Source of the DNA: Clostridiales bacterium VE202-21
Lineage (GTDB): Bacteria; Bacillota; Clostridia; Lachnospirales; Lachnospiraceae
Assembly (NCBI GenBank): GCA_000509105.1
Contig: BAIF02000102.1
Coordinates: 22,534-86,533, forward strand
Direction of reading: 5' to 3'
Length of the DNA: 64,000 bases
The position numbers were made by a program, and so were the translations under genes. Positions 53,694 to 61,898 of the stretch are shown piece by piece; the first letter of the stretch is position 1, and the number at the start of each line of letters is the position of its first letter. The notes under the pieces are model-generated. The model saw only the letters and a program-made list of their open reading frames with translations, was not told the origin of the DNA and ran no database searches.

Positions 53694-54457
53694 AAGCATA
53701 TATGGCATTTACGAGAAAAGAATTTACAGAGTTTACAAGAACATATAAACTGATGATTCTGGGCCTGGTATTTTTATTTTTTGGAATCATGAGCCCTCTG
53801 GCAGCAAAATACATGCCTGAAATCATCAGTGAGTTCATGCCTGCCGGGATGGAGATTGCACTTACCACCCCAACGGCGCTGGACGCCTGGATGCAGTTCT
53901 TCAAAAACGTATCACAGCTGGGCCTGTTGGTGGCAGTCATTCTCTTTGGAGGCATCATGTCCTCAGAGTATTCCAGGGGCACACTAATCCACATGCTGAC
54001 AAAAGGCCTGCCCAGAAGAACCGTAGTCCTGGCAAAGTTCACGGCAGCGTCCCTGCTCTGGACCGCAGCCTATCTGCTGTGTTTTGGAACAGCTTATGGA
54101 TATACATGGTACTACTGGAGGGCCGATGCCGGCATGGAAGGCCTCTATGCGGCCATTGCAGCGACATGGCTGTACGGAATCTTCCTGCTGTCCATAACAA
54201 TCCTGGGCAGCGTCCTGTTCAGGAATTCCTACGGATGCCTCCTGTTTACAGGAATAGCAGTTGTTCTCCAGATCCTGCTGAACATGATCCCAAAGATAAA
54301 AGAATTCAACCCTATGGAACTAATCACAGAAGGGACACCGCTGCTGCAGGGACAGGTCGAGTCTACCCTCTTTCTGAAACCCACGGTCGTGGGATGCATA
54401 GGAACCCTCATCTGTGTCACACTGTCCTGTATCATCTTCAATAAGAAGAAGCTTTAG
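53690..54457 (+). CDS. ABC transporter permease (YxlG-like)
   Basis: A 255-residue membrane protein of the ABC-2 type with six predicted helices. An N-terminal TRKEFTEFTRTYKL coupling segment precedes helix 1, and GGIMSSEYSRGTLIHMLTKG follows helix 2, the usual ABC-2 signature. It forms the membrane half of the exporter with the ATPase upstream. There is no further gene in the operon. Confidence 0.9.
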   Translation: MKAYMAFTRKEFTEFTRTYKLMILGLVFLFFGIMSPLAAKYMPEIISEFMPAGMEIALTTPTALDAWMQFFKNVSQLGLLVAVILFGGIMSSEYSRGTLIHMLTKGLPRRTVVLAKFTAASLLWTAAYLLCFGTAYGYTWYYWRADAGMEGLYAAIAATWLYGIFLLSITILGSVLFRNSYGCLLFTGIAVVLQILLNMIPKIKEFNPMELITEGTPLLQGQVESTLFLKPTVVGCIGTLICVTLSCIIFNKKKL

Positions 54458-54496
54458 ACGGAGTAAGCGGTTTTTACTCGAATGGGGGCGCTGCGA

Positions 54497-54673
54497 GGAA
54501 TCGCGACAGGGCTCTTTTGGATACGGAATTGAGGTGTAACAGCTGCTAATCAAAATAAAAGCAAACATATGAATTGACCGCAGGCCCGGTGGCTCTGCGG
54601 TCTGTGTACTTTTTTGGATGATGCGGCTGTTACACCGCAAAAGACACTTCTAAAAAAGCCCTATCACGATTCT
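54497..54673. repeat. Nested inverted-repeat element 4
   Basis: Three concentric pairs: GGAATCGCGACAGGGCTCTT (54497) with its near-complement at 54652-54673; GGTGTAACAGC (54533) with GCTGTTACACC (54625); and the central hairpin GACCGCA...TGCGGTC (54576-54602). The remaining part of 54458-54982 holds a smaller hairpin near 54770-54803 and the promoter at 54894; no gene is seen. Confidence 0.72.
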
Positions 54674-54893
54674 TTACAGTTGGACTCATTCAATCGGGAG
54701 AAATAATGTTCCCCGCCTGGAAAGCTGATAACAGCGGATCCGAACCGGATTCTCAGCCATTTTTATCCTCCTTTTCCATTTTAAAGGATGGAAAAAGGGA
54801 AGGAGACGTAGTATAATCTGTTTATCTATATTTTTTTATATATTAAACAAGATTAGCGGCAGTGGCGGGCGGAGAAAAAATCGGTATCGCCCA

Positions 54894-54924
54894 TTGACAT
54901 AAGGCCAATTTACGCATCTATATA
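54894..54924 (+). promoter_or_regulatory. Promoter of the threonine aldolase gene
   Basis: TTGACA at 54894-54899, with TCTATA at 17 bases or TATATA at 19 bases downstream. The transcript would start about 50 bases before the gene. Confidence 0.55.
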
Positions 54925-54982
54925 AGATGCCGTCGTACTCTGCGAAATTACCGAGAGTAGATTGAAACAAGGAGACTGGAAG

Positions 54983-56023
54983 ATGATTTTTTTTAATTCT
55001 GACTACACGGAAGGTGCTCATCCAAAGGTGATGGACAGGCTTTTAGAGACAAATTTGGTGCAGACGGATGGGTATGGGGAAGATCCGTACTGCATGCGGG
55101 CAAGGGAGATTATACGGAGGCTTTGTGGGAATGATACACTGGATATTCATTTTCTGGTTGGGGGGACACAGACGAATCTTACCGTTATTTCGGCTGCACT
55201 GCGGCCGCATCAGGGGGTTCTGGCGGCGGAAACCGGGCATGTTAATGTGCATGAGACAGGGGCAATTGAATCCTGCGGGCATAAAGTGCTGGCGATTCCC
55301 TCAGCGGATGGGAAGATTACGGCACAGCAGGTGGAGGAGGCCTATAAAGGGCATATAGAAGATGACAGTTTCGAACATTGTGTCCAGCCTAAGATGGTAT
55401 ATATCTCTAATCCAACGGAAATGGGTACGCTGTATACAAGAGCGGAGCTGGAACTTCTGGCCGGTGTGTGCAGGAAGAATGGGCTGTATTTGTATATGGA
55501 TGGGGCAAGATTAGGATACGGGCTTTCTGCTGCAGGCAATGAACTGGATCTGAAAACGATTGCCGGGCTGTGCGATGTATTTTACATTGGAGGAACAAAA
55601 GTGGGCGCTTTGTTCGGGGAAGCCGTGGTGATTGCCAACCCGGGCCTGAAGGAGGATTTCCGCTACATTATGAAACAGAAGGGTGCGCTGCTGGCAAAGG
55701 GCAGACTTTTGGGATTGCAGTTCCAGGCGCTTCTGGAAGACGGACTCTATTTTACAATCGGAAAGCGGGCTAACAAACTGGCGGACGAGATACGCAATGC
55801 CTGCAGGAGTGCTGGGTACCCGTTTCTGGTTGAAAATACAACCAATCAGGTGTTTGCGGTCATGCCGGATGAGAAGCTGGAACAATTGAAAGAGAAGTAT
55901 GTTTTTTGTTATCAGCAGAGGATAGACGATACGCACAGTGCCGTCAGGTTCTGCACCAGCTGGGCAACAATATCGGAGAACGTGAGAGCGCTTGCGGATG
56001 ATATTTCAGGAAAAGGAGAATAA
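54983..56023 (+). CDS. Low-specificity L-threonine aldolase
   Basis: A 346-residue PLP enzyme (aminotransferase class V-like fold) splitting threonine to glycine and acetaldehyde. Motifs: FNSDYTEGAHPKVM at the start, FLVGGTQTNL, VHETGAIESCGHKV, MDGARLGYGL, and the PLP lysine in YIGGTKVGALFGE. The ATG at 54983 has AAGGAGAC upstream; a TTG 7 codons earlier is less likely. It is followed after 2 bases by a signal peptidase gene. Confidence 0.93.
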   Translation: MIFFNSDYTEGAHPKVMDRLLETNLVQTDGYGEDPYCMRAREIIRRLCGNDTLDIHFLVGGTQTNLTVISAALRPHQGVLAAETGHVNVHETGAIESCGHKVLAIPSADGKITAQQVEEAYKGHIEDDSFEHCVQPKMVYISNPTEMGTLYTRAELELLAGVCRKNGLYLYMDGARLGYGLSAAGNELDLKTIAGLCDVFYIGGTKVGALFGEAVVIANPGLKEDFRYIMKQKGALLAKGRLLGLQFQALLEDGLYFTIGKRANKLADEIRNACRSAGYPFLVENTTNQVFAVMPDEKLEQLKEKYVFCYQQRIDDTHSAVRFCTSWATISENVRALADDISGKGE

Positions 56024-56025
56024 GG

Positions 56026-56573
56026 ATGAAAGAGACAGATAATACAAAAGTATGGACCCGGAAGGAGATTATTCATGAGATTCTGGAATACTCGAAGGTG
56101 ATTATTTTTGCCGTCGCGTTTTCTTTTCTGCTGAATAAGACTTTGATTACCAATGCGCAGGTTACATCTGGATCTATGGAGAATACGGTGATGACCGGAA
56201 GCCGTGTGTTTGTCAACCGCCAGGCTTATCTGTTCCAGGAACCGCAGAGAGGCGACATCATTTCTTTTTACTATCCGGATGATGGGGAGACGGAGTATAT
56301 GAAGCGGATTGTCGGATTGCCGGGAGAAAAGATTGAGGGCAGAGACGGCGCCGTTTATATCGATGGGGTTATGTTGGAAGAACCTATATACGGGAAGTAT
56401 CCTATGAGGATTTTGGCCCCTATGAGATCCCGAAGGACACTTATTTTATGATGGGGGATAACCGCACCAATTCCTGGGATTCCAGATACTGGCTGAACAA
56501 GTTCCTTCACAGAGACGCTATCATTGGAAAAGCGGAATTTGAATACTATCCTGAGATAAAATCATTTCACTGA
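56026..56573 (+). pseudogene. Signal peptidase I, frameshifted
   Basis: A type I signal peptidase broken at about 56400. The first frame has the membrane anchor VIIFAVAFSFLLN, catalytic Ser in TSGSMENTV, and Lys in EYMKRIVGLPGEKI. The second frame continues with YEDFGPYEIPKDTYFMMGDN, then RTNSWDSRYW and a stop at 56571. One added C in TATCCTATGAG restores the reading. If the lesion is real, the catalytic box D/E region (GDNR-NSWDSR) is lost and the enzyme is dead. Confidence 0.85.
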
Positions 56574-56653
56574 TAGAAAAACTTGGCGTTCCGACTGGAA
56601 AACTGCCGCAGGTGGGCAGATAAATAAGAGCTTTGATGCGGAAAGGAAATAGT

Positions 56654-57688
56654 ATGCAGGTATACTTTGATACATCTATCGGGCTGTCAAAAAAGGGAAG
56701 ACCATGTAAGGTCCGGCAGGATACAGATGCTGTATTTACAGAGGGGGGACTGACGCGCTGTGTCCCCACAGTATACTGCTTTAAACAGGGGATTATTTTT
56801 GACATTCTCACGGTAGTAGAAGAGACGGACATGGTTGAATATTTTGAAAAATATAAAGGCTGGGAGAAAATAGCAGATTCGCTCTCCGATACGCAGGTAC
56901 AGAAGATCATGCAGGAGAATCCGTATCAGAATGTGGCCATAAAGGGAATCTGGCTGAATGGAGAAAAGGAACAGGATATATCCTTTTGCAGTACGGGATA
57001 TCTGCCTTTAGTCCGGGAGGAAAAGTCACGCAGCATGATCCGGGTAATCAGGGCGGCTTATTCCGATTATCTGGCAGAGGGAGCGTGTTTTTTCTGTCAG
57101 CGCGTTTGTGTAAAGACAAAGCAGGATTTCACTGCCTGCACACTAAGCAGTATCAGGCTGGAGGTGGACAGGAAGCATAAGATCTATGTTCTGGACGAGG
57201 AGACGTCGGCGGCTCCGGGAGAGGAGGGGTGTATGCAGTTCATCCACCCCCTGACCCATGTCAGACACAGGGTCTATATTTATGATGCAAAGAAACTGGA
57301 TGCTCCGGGAGTATTCGACGGCAGGCTGGAGTATTCCCTTGCAACGGCAGAGATCGTGCCCGGTTTGAGAAAAGATGAGCAGTTGAAGTTTGGCGCATCA
57401 ATGTCCTGTATGGCTTCAGGTAAGAAGAAAGGAGCGGTGTCCATTGTCGGCGGCCAGTCCGGGCCGGTATCCGTATTTTTTGCCGGCAGGAAGACGGAAC
57501 AGAAAAGCCGGTACGGTGGTGATATGCAGCCCTGCTTTTCTAAGCCTTACTGGAAAGAGGAACGGGAATCCATGTCCGGTAAGTTCTGCTTAACAGGGCT
57601 GGAATGCCTTGTGGAAGAAGAGCAGATTATTGATCTGTTCCCGGACGAGCGGCCTGACGGTCAGGAAAGAAGAGGAGGAAGCGTATGA
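56654..57688 (+). CDS. Hypothetical protein
   Basis: A 344-residue soluble protein with no signal peptide, beginning MQVYFDTSIGLSKKGRPCKV. Features visible are many cysteines scattered through the chain (CFFCQRVCVKTKQDFTAC) and a beta-rich pattern in the second half; I cannot name a family. The ATG at 56654 has GGAAAGGA upstream and is preferred to one 7 codons earlier. Its stop overlaps the start of the isochorismatase gene (ATGA), so the two are translationally linked. Confidence 0.7.
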   Translation: MQVYFDTSIGLSKKGRPCKVRQDTDAVFTEGGLTRCVPTVYCFKQGIIFDILTVVEETDMVEYFEKYKGWEKIADSLSDTQVQKIMQENPYQNVAIKGIWLNGEKEQDISFCSTGYLPLVREEKSRSMIRVIRAAYSDYLAEGACFFCQRVCVKTKQDFTACTLSSIRLEVDRKHKIYVLDEETSAAPGEEGCMQFIHPLTHVRHRVYIYDAKKLDAPGVFDGRLEYSLATAEIVPGLRKDEQLKFGASMSCMASGKKKGAVSIVGGQSGPVSVFFAGRKTEQKSRYGGDMQPCFSKPYWKEERESMSGKFCLTGLECLVEEEQIIDLFPDERPDGQERRGGSV

Positions 57689-58209
57689 AAGTATTAGTGG
57701 TTATCGATATGCAGAATGATTTTATAGCCGGCGCACTGGGAACTGTGGAGGCGCAGGCCATCGTGCCTAAAGTGACAGAGAAGATCAGGGGATTTGAAGG
57801 CAGGATCCTGGCAACCAGAGACACCCACGAGGAGGGGTATCTGGACACGCAGGAAGGGGAAAAGCTTCCGGTTATACATTGTATCCGGAATTCACCAGGC
57901 TGGCAGATCCATCCGGAGATCGCCGCGCTGCTCACGGAGCAGCCGGTTGATAAGCCAACATTCGGCAGCGTAGGGCTGGGGCAGCTGCTGTCAGCTTATC
58001 ATATATACCAGGAACCTATAGAGAGTATTACACTGATCGGTGTCTGCACAGATATCTGCGTGATATCCAATGCACTCCTCTTAAAGGCATACATGCCCGA
58101 TGTTCCGGTGATCGTGGACGCATCCTGTTGTGCCGGGGTGACGCCGGATACGCACAGGCAGGCGCTGGAGGCTATGAAAGTGTGCCAGATTGATATCGTC
58201 AATGAATAG
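57685..58209 (+). CDS. Isochorismatase family cysteine hydrolase
   Basis: A 174-residue amidohydrolase-like enzyme of the nicotinamidase group. The catalytic triad is Asp in VVIDMQNDFI (residue 10), Lys in DKPTFGS and Cys in IGVCTDICVISNA. The metal-site histidines are partly present (RDTHEEGY). The substrate could be nicotinamide or another amide. It overlaps the hypothetical gene upstream and precedes an alcohol dehydrogenase by 37 bases. Confidence 0.88.
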   Translation: MKVLVVIDMQNDFIAGALGTVEAQAIVPKVTEKIRGFEGRILATRDTHEEGYLDTQEGEKLPVIHCIRNSPGWQIHPEIAALLTEQPVDKPTFGSVGLGQLLSAYHIYQEPIESITLIGVCTDICVISNALLLKAYMPDVPVIVDASCCAGVTPDTHRQALEAMKVCQIDIVNE

Positions 58210-58246
58210 ATGATTAATGAAAAGAAATGATAAGGAGAACCTGAAT

Positions 58247-59434
58247 ATGAACAATTTTCAATATTATACCCCAACTAAGGTTGTGTTTGGCCGGGGGGCG
58301 GAGGAAGAGACAGGAAATCTGATCCAGGCATATGGATGCACAAAGGTTCTTGTGCATTACGGCAGCGGGAGCGTGAAGAGGACAGGACTGCTGGAACGGA
58401 TCTGCCGGTCTCTCGAGAAGGCTGGGATCGCATATACTATGCTGGGAGGCGTCGTACCCAACCCACACTTATCCCTTATATATGAAGGGATCGAACTGTG
58501 CAAAAAGGAAGGGGTTGACTTTATTCTGGCCGTAGGAGGCGGAAGCGTAATTGATTCGGCAAAGGCGATCGGATATGGTGTAGCGAATGAGGGGGATGTA
58601 TGGGATTTTTATGACAGGAAGAGACAGGCGGAGGCGTGCCTGGCCGTAGGAGCCGTCCTCACCATTGCAGCGGCCGGATCGGAGATGAGCGACTCCTCCG
58701 TCATAACAAATGAAGAAGGCTGGATAAAACGGGGGTACAGCAGTCCTTACAGCAGGCCGCGTTTTGCAGTGATGAACCCGGAGCTGACAATGACGCTGCC
58801 GGAGTATCAGACCATGAGCGGCTGCGTAGATATCATGATGCATACGATGGAGCGCTATCTGAACCGCGCGGTGAATATGGATTTGACGGACGGCATCAGC
58901 GAACATTTGCTGCGCACGGTTATGAAACATGCAGCTATTCTTCAGAAGGATCCGGAGAATTATGAGTCTAGGGCGGAGGTGATGTGGGCAGGGAGCCTTT
59001 CCCACAATGGGCTGACCGGCTGCGGTACGGACGGCGGTGACTGGGCCTCCCACCAGATCGAGCATGAACTGGGCGGCATGTTTGACGTTGCACATGGCGC
59101 CGGACTGGCAGCAGTGTGGGGCAGCTGGGCAAGGTACGTCGTATCGGAAAGGCCCGGGCGGTTTGCAAAGCTTGCCGTAAATGTTATGGGAGCGGCTGAC
59201 TGCGGAGACGATATGCAGACGGCTTTAAAGGGAATTGAGGCTATGGAGGCATTTTACCGTTCTATAAATATGCCTGCGTCTCTGAAGGAACTGGGGATAG
59301 ACCCGACCGACGCACAGATGAAGGAGATGGCGGAAAAGTGTTGTTTCTGGGGGCGGCGGACCGTGGGATGCTTGAAGGCGCTGCATGCAGAAGATGTTTA
59401 TAAGATATATAAAGAAGCACGGGTACGTAAATAA
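58247..59434 (+). CDS. Iron-containing alcohol dehydrogenase
   Basis: A 395-residue NAD(P)H-dependent group III dehydrogenase like BdhA/YqdH. The cofactor motif ILAVGGGSVIDSAKAI is present. The metal ligands are Asp in GCVDIMMHTMERYL plus His in HQIEHELGGMFDVAHGAGLA. The ATG at 58247 has AAGGAG upstream; an in-frame start 10 codons earlier is not needed. It reduces aldehydes such as butanal in fermentation; the real substrate is unknown. Confidence 0.93.
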   Translation: MNNFQYYTPTKVVFGRGAEEETGNLIQAYGCTKVLVHYGSGSVKRTGLLERICRSLEKAGIAYTMLGGVVPNPHLSLIYEGIELCKKEGVDFILAVGGGSVIDSAKAIGYGVANEGDVWDFYDRKRQAEACLAVGAVLTIAAAGSEMSDSSVITNEEGWIKRGYSSPYSRPRFAVMNPELTMTLPEYQTMSGCVDIMMHTMERYLNRAVNMDLTDGISEHLLRTVMKHAAILQKDPENYESRAEVMWAGSLSHNGLTGCGTDGGDWASHQIEHELGGMFDVAHGAGLAAVWGSWARYVVSERPGRFAKLAVNVMGAADCGDDMQTALKGIEAMEAFYRSINMPASLKELGIDPTDAQMKEMAEKCCFWGRRTVGCLKALHAEDVYKIYKEARVRK

Positions 59435-59458
59435 TGTAATAGTCTAGGCGGCAAACCC

Positions 59459-59500
59459 GAACTGTTACGCATCCAGCTCATTGAAATCCGCCTGCGGCAA
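59459..59500. repeat. Dispersed repeat R1, copy a
   Basis: GAACTGTTACGCATCCAGC, then CATTGAAAT and GCCTGCGGC. It matches 60811-60850 and more weakly 26498-26536. Confidence 0.65.
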
Positions 59501-59529
59501 AGTGTGCTGTGCGCCAGTGGCGCACGTTT

Positions 59530-59612
59530 AGCACGGATCGAAGCGGAGACCTGGATGCCTGCAACTACCATGTTTTCGTACGGTCTGCGCAGTAAATGCG
59601 CAGACCTGTCTG
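59530..59612. repeat. Dispersed intergenic repeat R2, copy b (inverted)
   Basis: The reverse complement of copy a at 16391-16478, with a few substitutions and a short indel. It lies between the alcohol dehydrogenase gene and the next membrane protein gene. Confidence 0.8.
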
Positions 59613-59658
59613 TAGTGTTATCAAATAATATAACAACGAAAGAAGGCAGGAGGATGAG

Positions 59659-60156
59659 ATGGGCAGAACAAGAAAAATCATACTTTGGATCTTAAGTGTT
59701 CTGAGCGGAGTGGGGATTGTAATCAGCGCGATCTGTATCTGGCTGCAGAATAAATTAAATGCCGCTGTGTCTGTGATTGGCAGATCCGATGGTCCGACGA
59801 GTATTTTTATAGCCGGAAGCGCACGGGATTTCACCGTTGTATATATGGCAGCGATTTTATTAATCCTGGTGACTGCCCTTACCTTCTGGCTGATTGGCGG
59901 GATTCCTATATGGGACAGAACAGAAGTCTTTTTTACGATGGATATGGGCGAGTTTGCAAGGGCGGAGAGGATACTAAGCGGCCATAAGATCCGTTACCGT
60001 TCAAAGATTGTGCGCCACACCACCAGGAATAATCAGATGCTGGGAAGAATCGGAGAAAATGAAAACTGCAACGCGACTTATGCAGTGTACACAGAAAAAA
60101 AGAATGCGGAGGAGGCAAAATACCATTTGAGTCAGGAAATGGGCCGTCAGGAGTAA
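59659..60156 (+). CDS. Membrane protein with decarboxylase-beta-like motif
   Basis: A 165-residue protein with two membrane helices (IILWILSVLSGVGIVISAIC and VVYMAAILLILVTALTFWLI). Between them is SVIGRSDGPTSIFIAG, the signature of sodium-pumping decarboxylase beta subunits, in a protein far too small to be one. The C-terminal 80 residues are soluble and resemble a DUF2007-like strand-helix unit. ATG behind AGGAGG with GATGAG. Its stop is followed at once by the ATG of the pentapeptide gene. Confidence 0.8.
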   Translation: MGRTRKIILWILSVLSGVGIVISAICIWLQNKLNAAVSVIGRSDGPTSIFIAGSARDFTVVYMAAILLILVTALTFWLIGGIPIWDRTEVFFTMDMGEFARAERILSGHKIRYRSKIVRHTTRNNQMLGRIGENENCNATYAVYTEKKNAEEAKYHLSQEMGRQE

Positions 60157-60774
60157 ATGGGAACTAGTCATATTTTAGCAGAAGAGATTGCCTGTGCGAG
60201 ACAGGATGAGATGCCGGTTGAAAACCGGAGTTATATAGATGAGACAGTGACAGGAGCGGATATACACAAAGTAGAATTTGTGGCAGTAAAATTTGAAAAG
60301 TGCAGGTTTGTAGAATGCGACTTTACGGGGGCGGGCTTTTATCAGGCCCGCCTGGAAAAATGTGATTTTTCCAACTGTATATTCAGCGGAAGTTATTGGA
60401 AAGATACTAAGATTATCGAATGCAAAGGTAACGGCAGCAGATTTGACCTTGCTGTCTTTAAAAAAACGGGCTTACAGGATACACAGCTGAACATGGCTAA
60501 TTTCGGGCAGAGCCTTTGGGAGAGCTGCTTTGCTCAGACGTGCAGTTTCCGGGAGGCTTTTTTTTCGGAGGTAAAACTAAAGAAGACCGGCTTTTCCAAA
60601 TGTGATTTCACAAAGGTAGATTTTTTCAGAACCGGACTCAAGGGGATTGATTTTTCCGACAGTACCATTGAGGGCATCATGGTATCGGATAGTTACCGGG
60701 AAGTAGCAGGTATGAAGATCAACATGTTCCAGGCAGTGGAGATAGCAAAGCTACTGGGTGTAAAGATTGTATAA
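60157..60774 (+). CDS. Pentapeptide repeat protein
   Basis: A 205-residue beta-helix protein with repeats of the A(D/N)LXX type from about residue 35 to 180: CRFVECDFTGAGF, CDFSNCIFSGSYW, CSFREAFFSEV, CDFTKVDFFRTGL. It resembles the Qnr-like group that can shield DNA gyrase, but that role is not proven. The ATG touches the preceding TAA, so translation is coupled with the upstream membrane protein. No ribosome site of its own is strong. Confidence 0.88.
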   Translation: MGTSHILAEEIACARQDEMPVENRSYIDETVTGADIHKVEFVAVKFEKCRFVECDFTGAGFYQARLEKCDFSNCIFSGSYWKDTKIIECKGNGSRFDLAVFKKTGLQDTQLNMANFGQSLWESCFAQTCSFREAFFSEVKLKKTGFSKCDFTKVDFFRTGLKGIDFSDSTIEGIMVSDSYREVAGMKINMFQAVEIAKLLGVKIV

Positions 60775-60790
60775 CCAAAAGGTATTCCGT

Positions 60791-60820
60791 GTAACAGTTC
60801 AGGCCTGCCTGAACTGTTAC
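60791..60820. terminator. Palindromic hairpin after the pentapeptide gene
   Basis: GTAACAGTTCAGGC and GCCTGAACTGTTAC pair perfectly around a 2-base spacer, with no T run. It may act as a terminator or mRNA end. Its right arm runs into repeat R1 copy b. Confidence 0.5.
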
Positions 60821-60850
60821 GCATCCAGCCCATTAAAATTCACCTGCAGC
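60811..60850. repeat. Dispersed repeat R1, copy b
   Basis: GAACTGTTACGCATCCAGC followed by CATTAAAATTCACCTGCAGC, closely matching 59459-59500. Confidence 0.6.
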
Positions 60851-60907
60851 ATAACTGCAGAACATGAAATAACTGCAGAATAAGATATAACAGAGGAGCA
60901 AAGAGAG

Positions 60908-61816
60908 ATGAAGATAGACCGACTGATTGGAATTTTATCCATCCTGCTTCAGCAGGAGAAGGTAACGGCCCCTTATCTGGCGGAAAAGTTTGAGGTATCC
61001 AGGCGGACGATCAACCGGGATATTGAGGCGCTGTGCCAGGCGGGCATTCCGCTTGTGACGACACAGGGAAGCGGGGGCGGTATCTCCATTATGGATGGGT
61101 ACCGGATTGACAGGACGCTGCTTACTTCCTCGGATATGCAGGCCATTCTGGCCGGACTGAGAAGCCTGGACAGTGTGGCCGGAAGCAGCAGGTACCAGCA
61201 GCTGATGGAGAAACTGTCCGTGGGCAATTCAAGCGTGCTGAAATCAAATCAGCATATCGTGATTGATCTGTCCTCCTGGTATAAGGTGTCTCTGGCCCCG
61301 AAGATCGAACTGATCCAGTCTGCGATTGACAGAAAAGAGAAGATCCAGTTTGATTATTATGGCCCGGGCGGCGACAGCACCAGAGAAATTGAGCCGTATC
61401 TGCTTGTCTTCCAGTGGGCGTCCTGGTATGTCTGGGGATACTGCCTTGACAGGGAGGATTACCGGATGTTTAAGTTGAATCGGATACTGGAATTAAGAAC
61501 CACAGGAGAGCGGTTCGAAGGGCGCAGCCTGCCTGAGTTCAGGATTGAGAATGAGGCGGTTTTTCCGGCACAGCTCCAGGTGAAGGCACTGTTTGACCCG
61601 TCCATGAAGTGGCGCCTGATTGAAGAATATGGGATCGACAGCTTCCAGGTGCAGCCCGACGGAATGCTGCTTTTTCAGTTTGGTTTTATGGATCAGGAAA
61701 GCGTGTTTGGCTGGCTTTTGAGCTTTGGTGACAGGGCTCAGCTTCTGGAACCGGTCGGACTCCGCAGGAAAATGCGGGAAATGCTTGGGAGAATGGCTGA
61801 AAAATATCGGGATTAA
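60908..61816 (+). CDS. YafY-type HTH/WYL transcriptional regulator
   Basis: A 302-residue regulator. An N-terminal HTH_11 domain (LIGILSILLQQEKVTAPYLA, then EKFEVSRRTINRDIEALCQA) is followed by a WYL domain with WYV in QWASWYVWGYCLD and RMFKLNRI. A WCX-like C terminus follows. It precedes GyrI-like and TfoX genes and a palindrome (61830-61847) that is a likely operator. WYL proteins bind nucleotides or ssDNA as ligands; which one here is unknown. Confidence 0.9.
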   Translation: MKIDRLIGILSILLQQEKVTAPYLAEKFEVSRRTINRDIEALCQAGIPLVTTQGSGGGISIMDGYRIDRTLLTSSDMQAILAGLRSLDSVAGSSRYQQLMEKLSVGNSSVLKSNQHIVIDLSSWYKVSLAPKIELIQSAIDRKEKIQFDYYGPGGDSTREIEPYLLVFQWASWYVWGYCLDREDYRMFKLNRILELRTTGERFEGRSLPEFRIENEAVFPAQLQVKALFDPSMKWRLIEEYGIDSFQVQPDGMLLFQFGFMDQESVFGWLLSFGDRAQLLEPVGLRRKMREMLGRMAEKYRD

Positions 61817-61829
61817 ATGAAAATCAAAT

Positions 61830-61847
61830 ATGACATATAGGTGTCAT
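61830..61847. promoter_or_regulatory. Inverted repeat, probable WYL operator
   Basis: ATGACA-TATAGG-TGTCAT: 6-base arms around a 6-base spacer. It lies between the regulator gene and the GyrI-like gene, about 50 bases before the latter's start. Confidence 0.55.
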
Positions 61848-61898
61848 GTTCCCTCTGGTAAACTCTTATTATCAATAAAAGGAAAGAGGAAGATAAAC

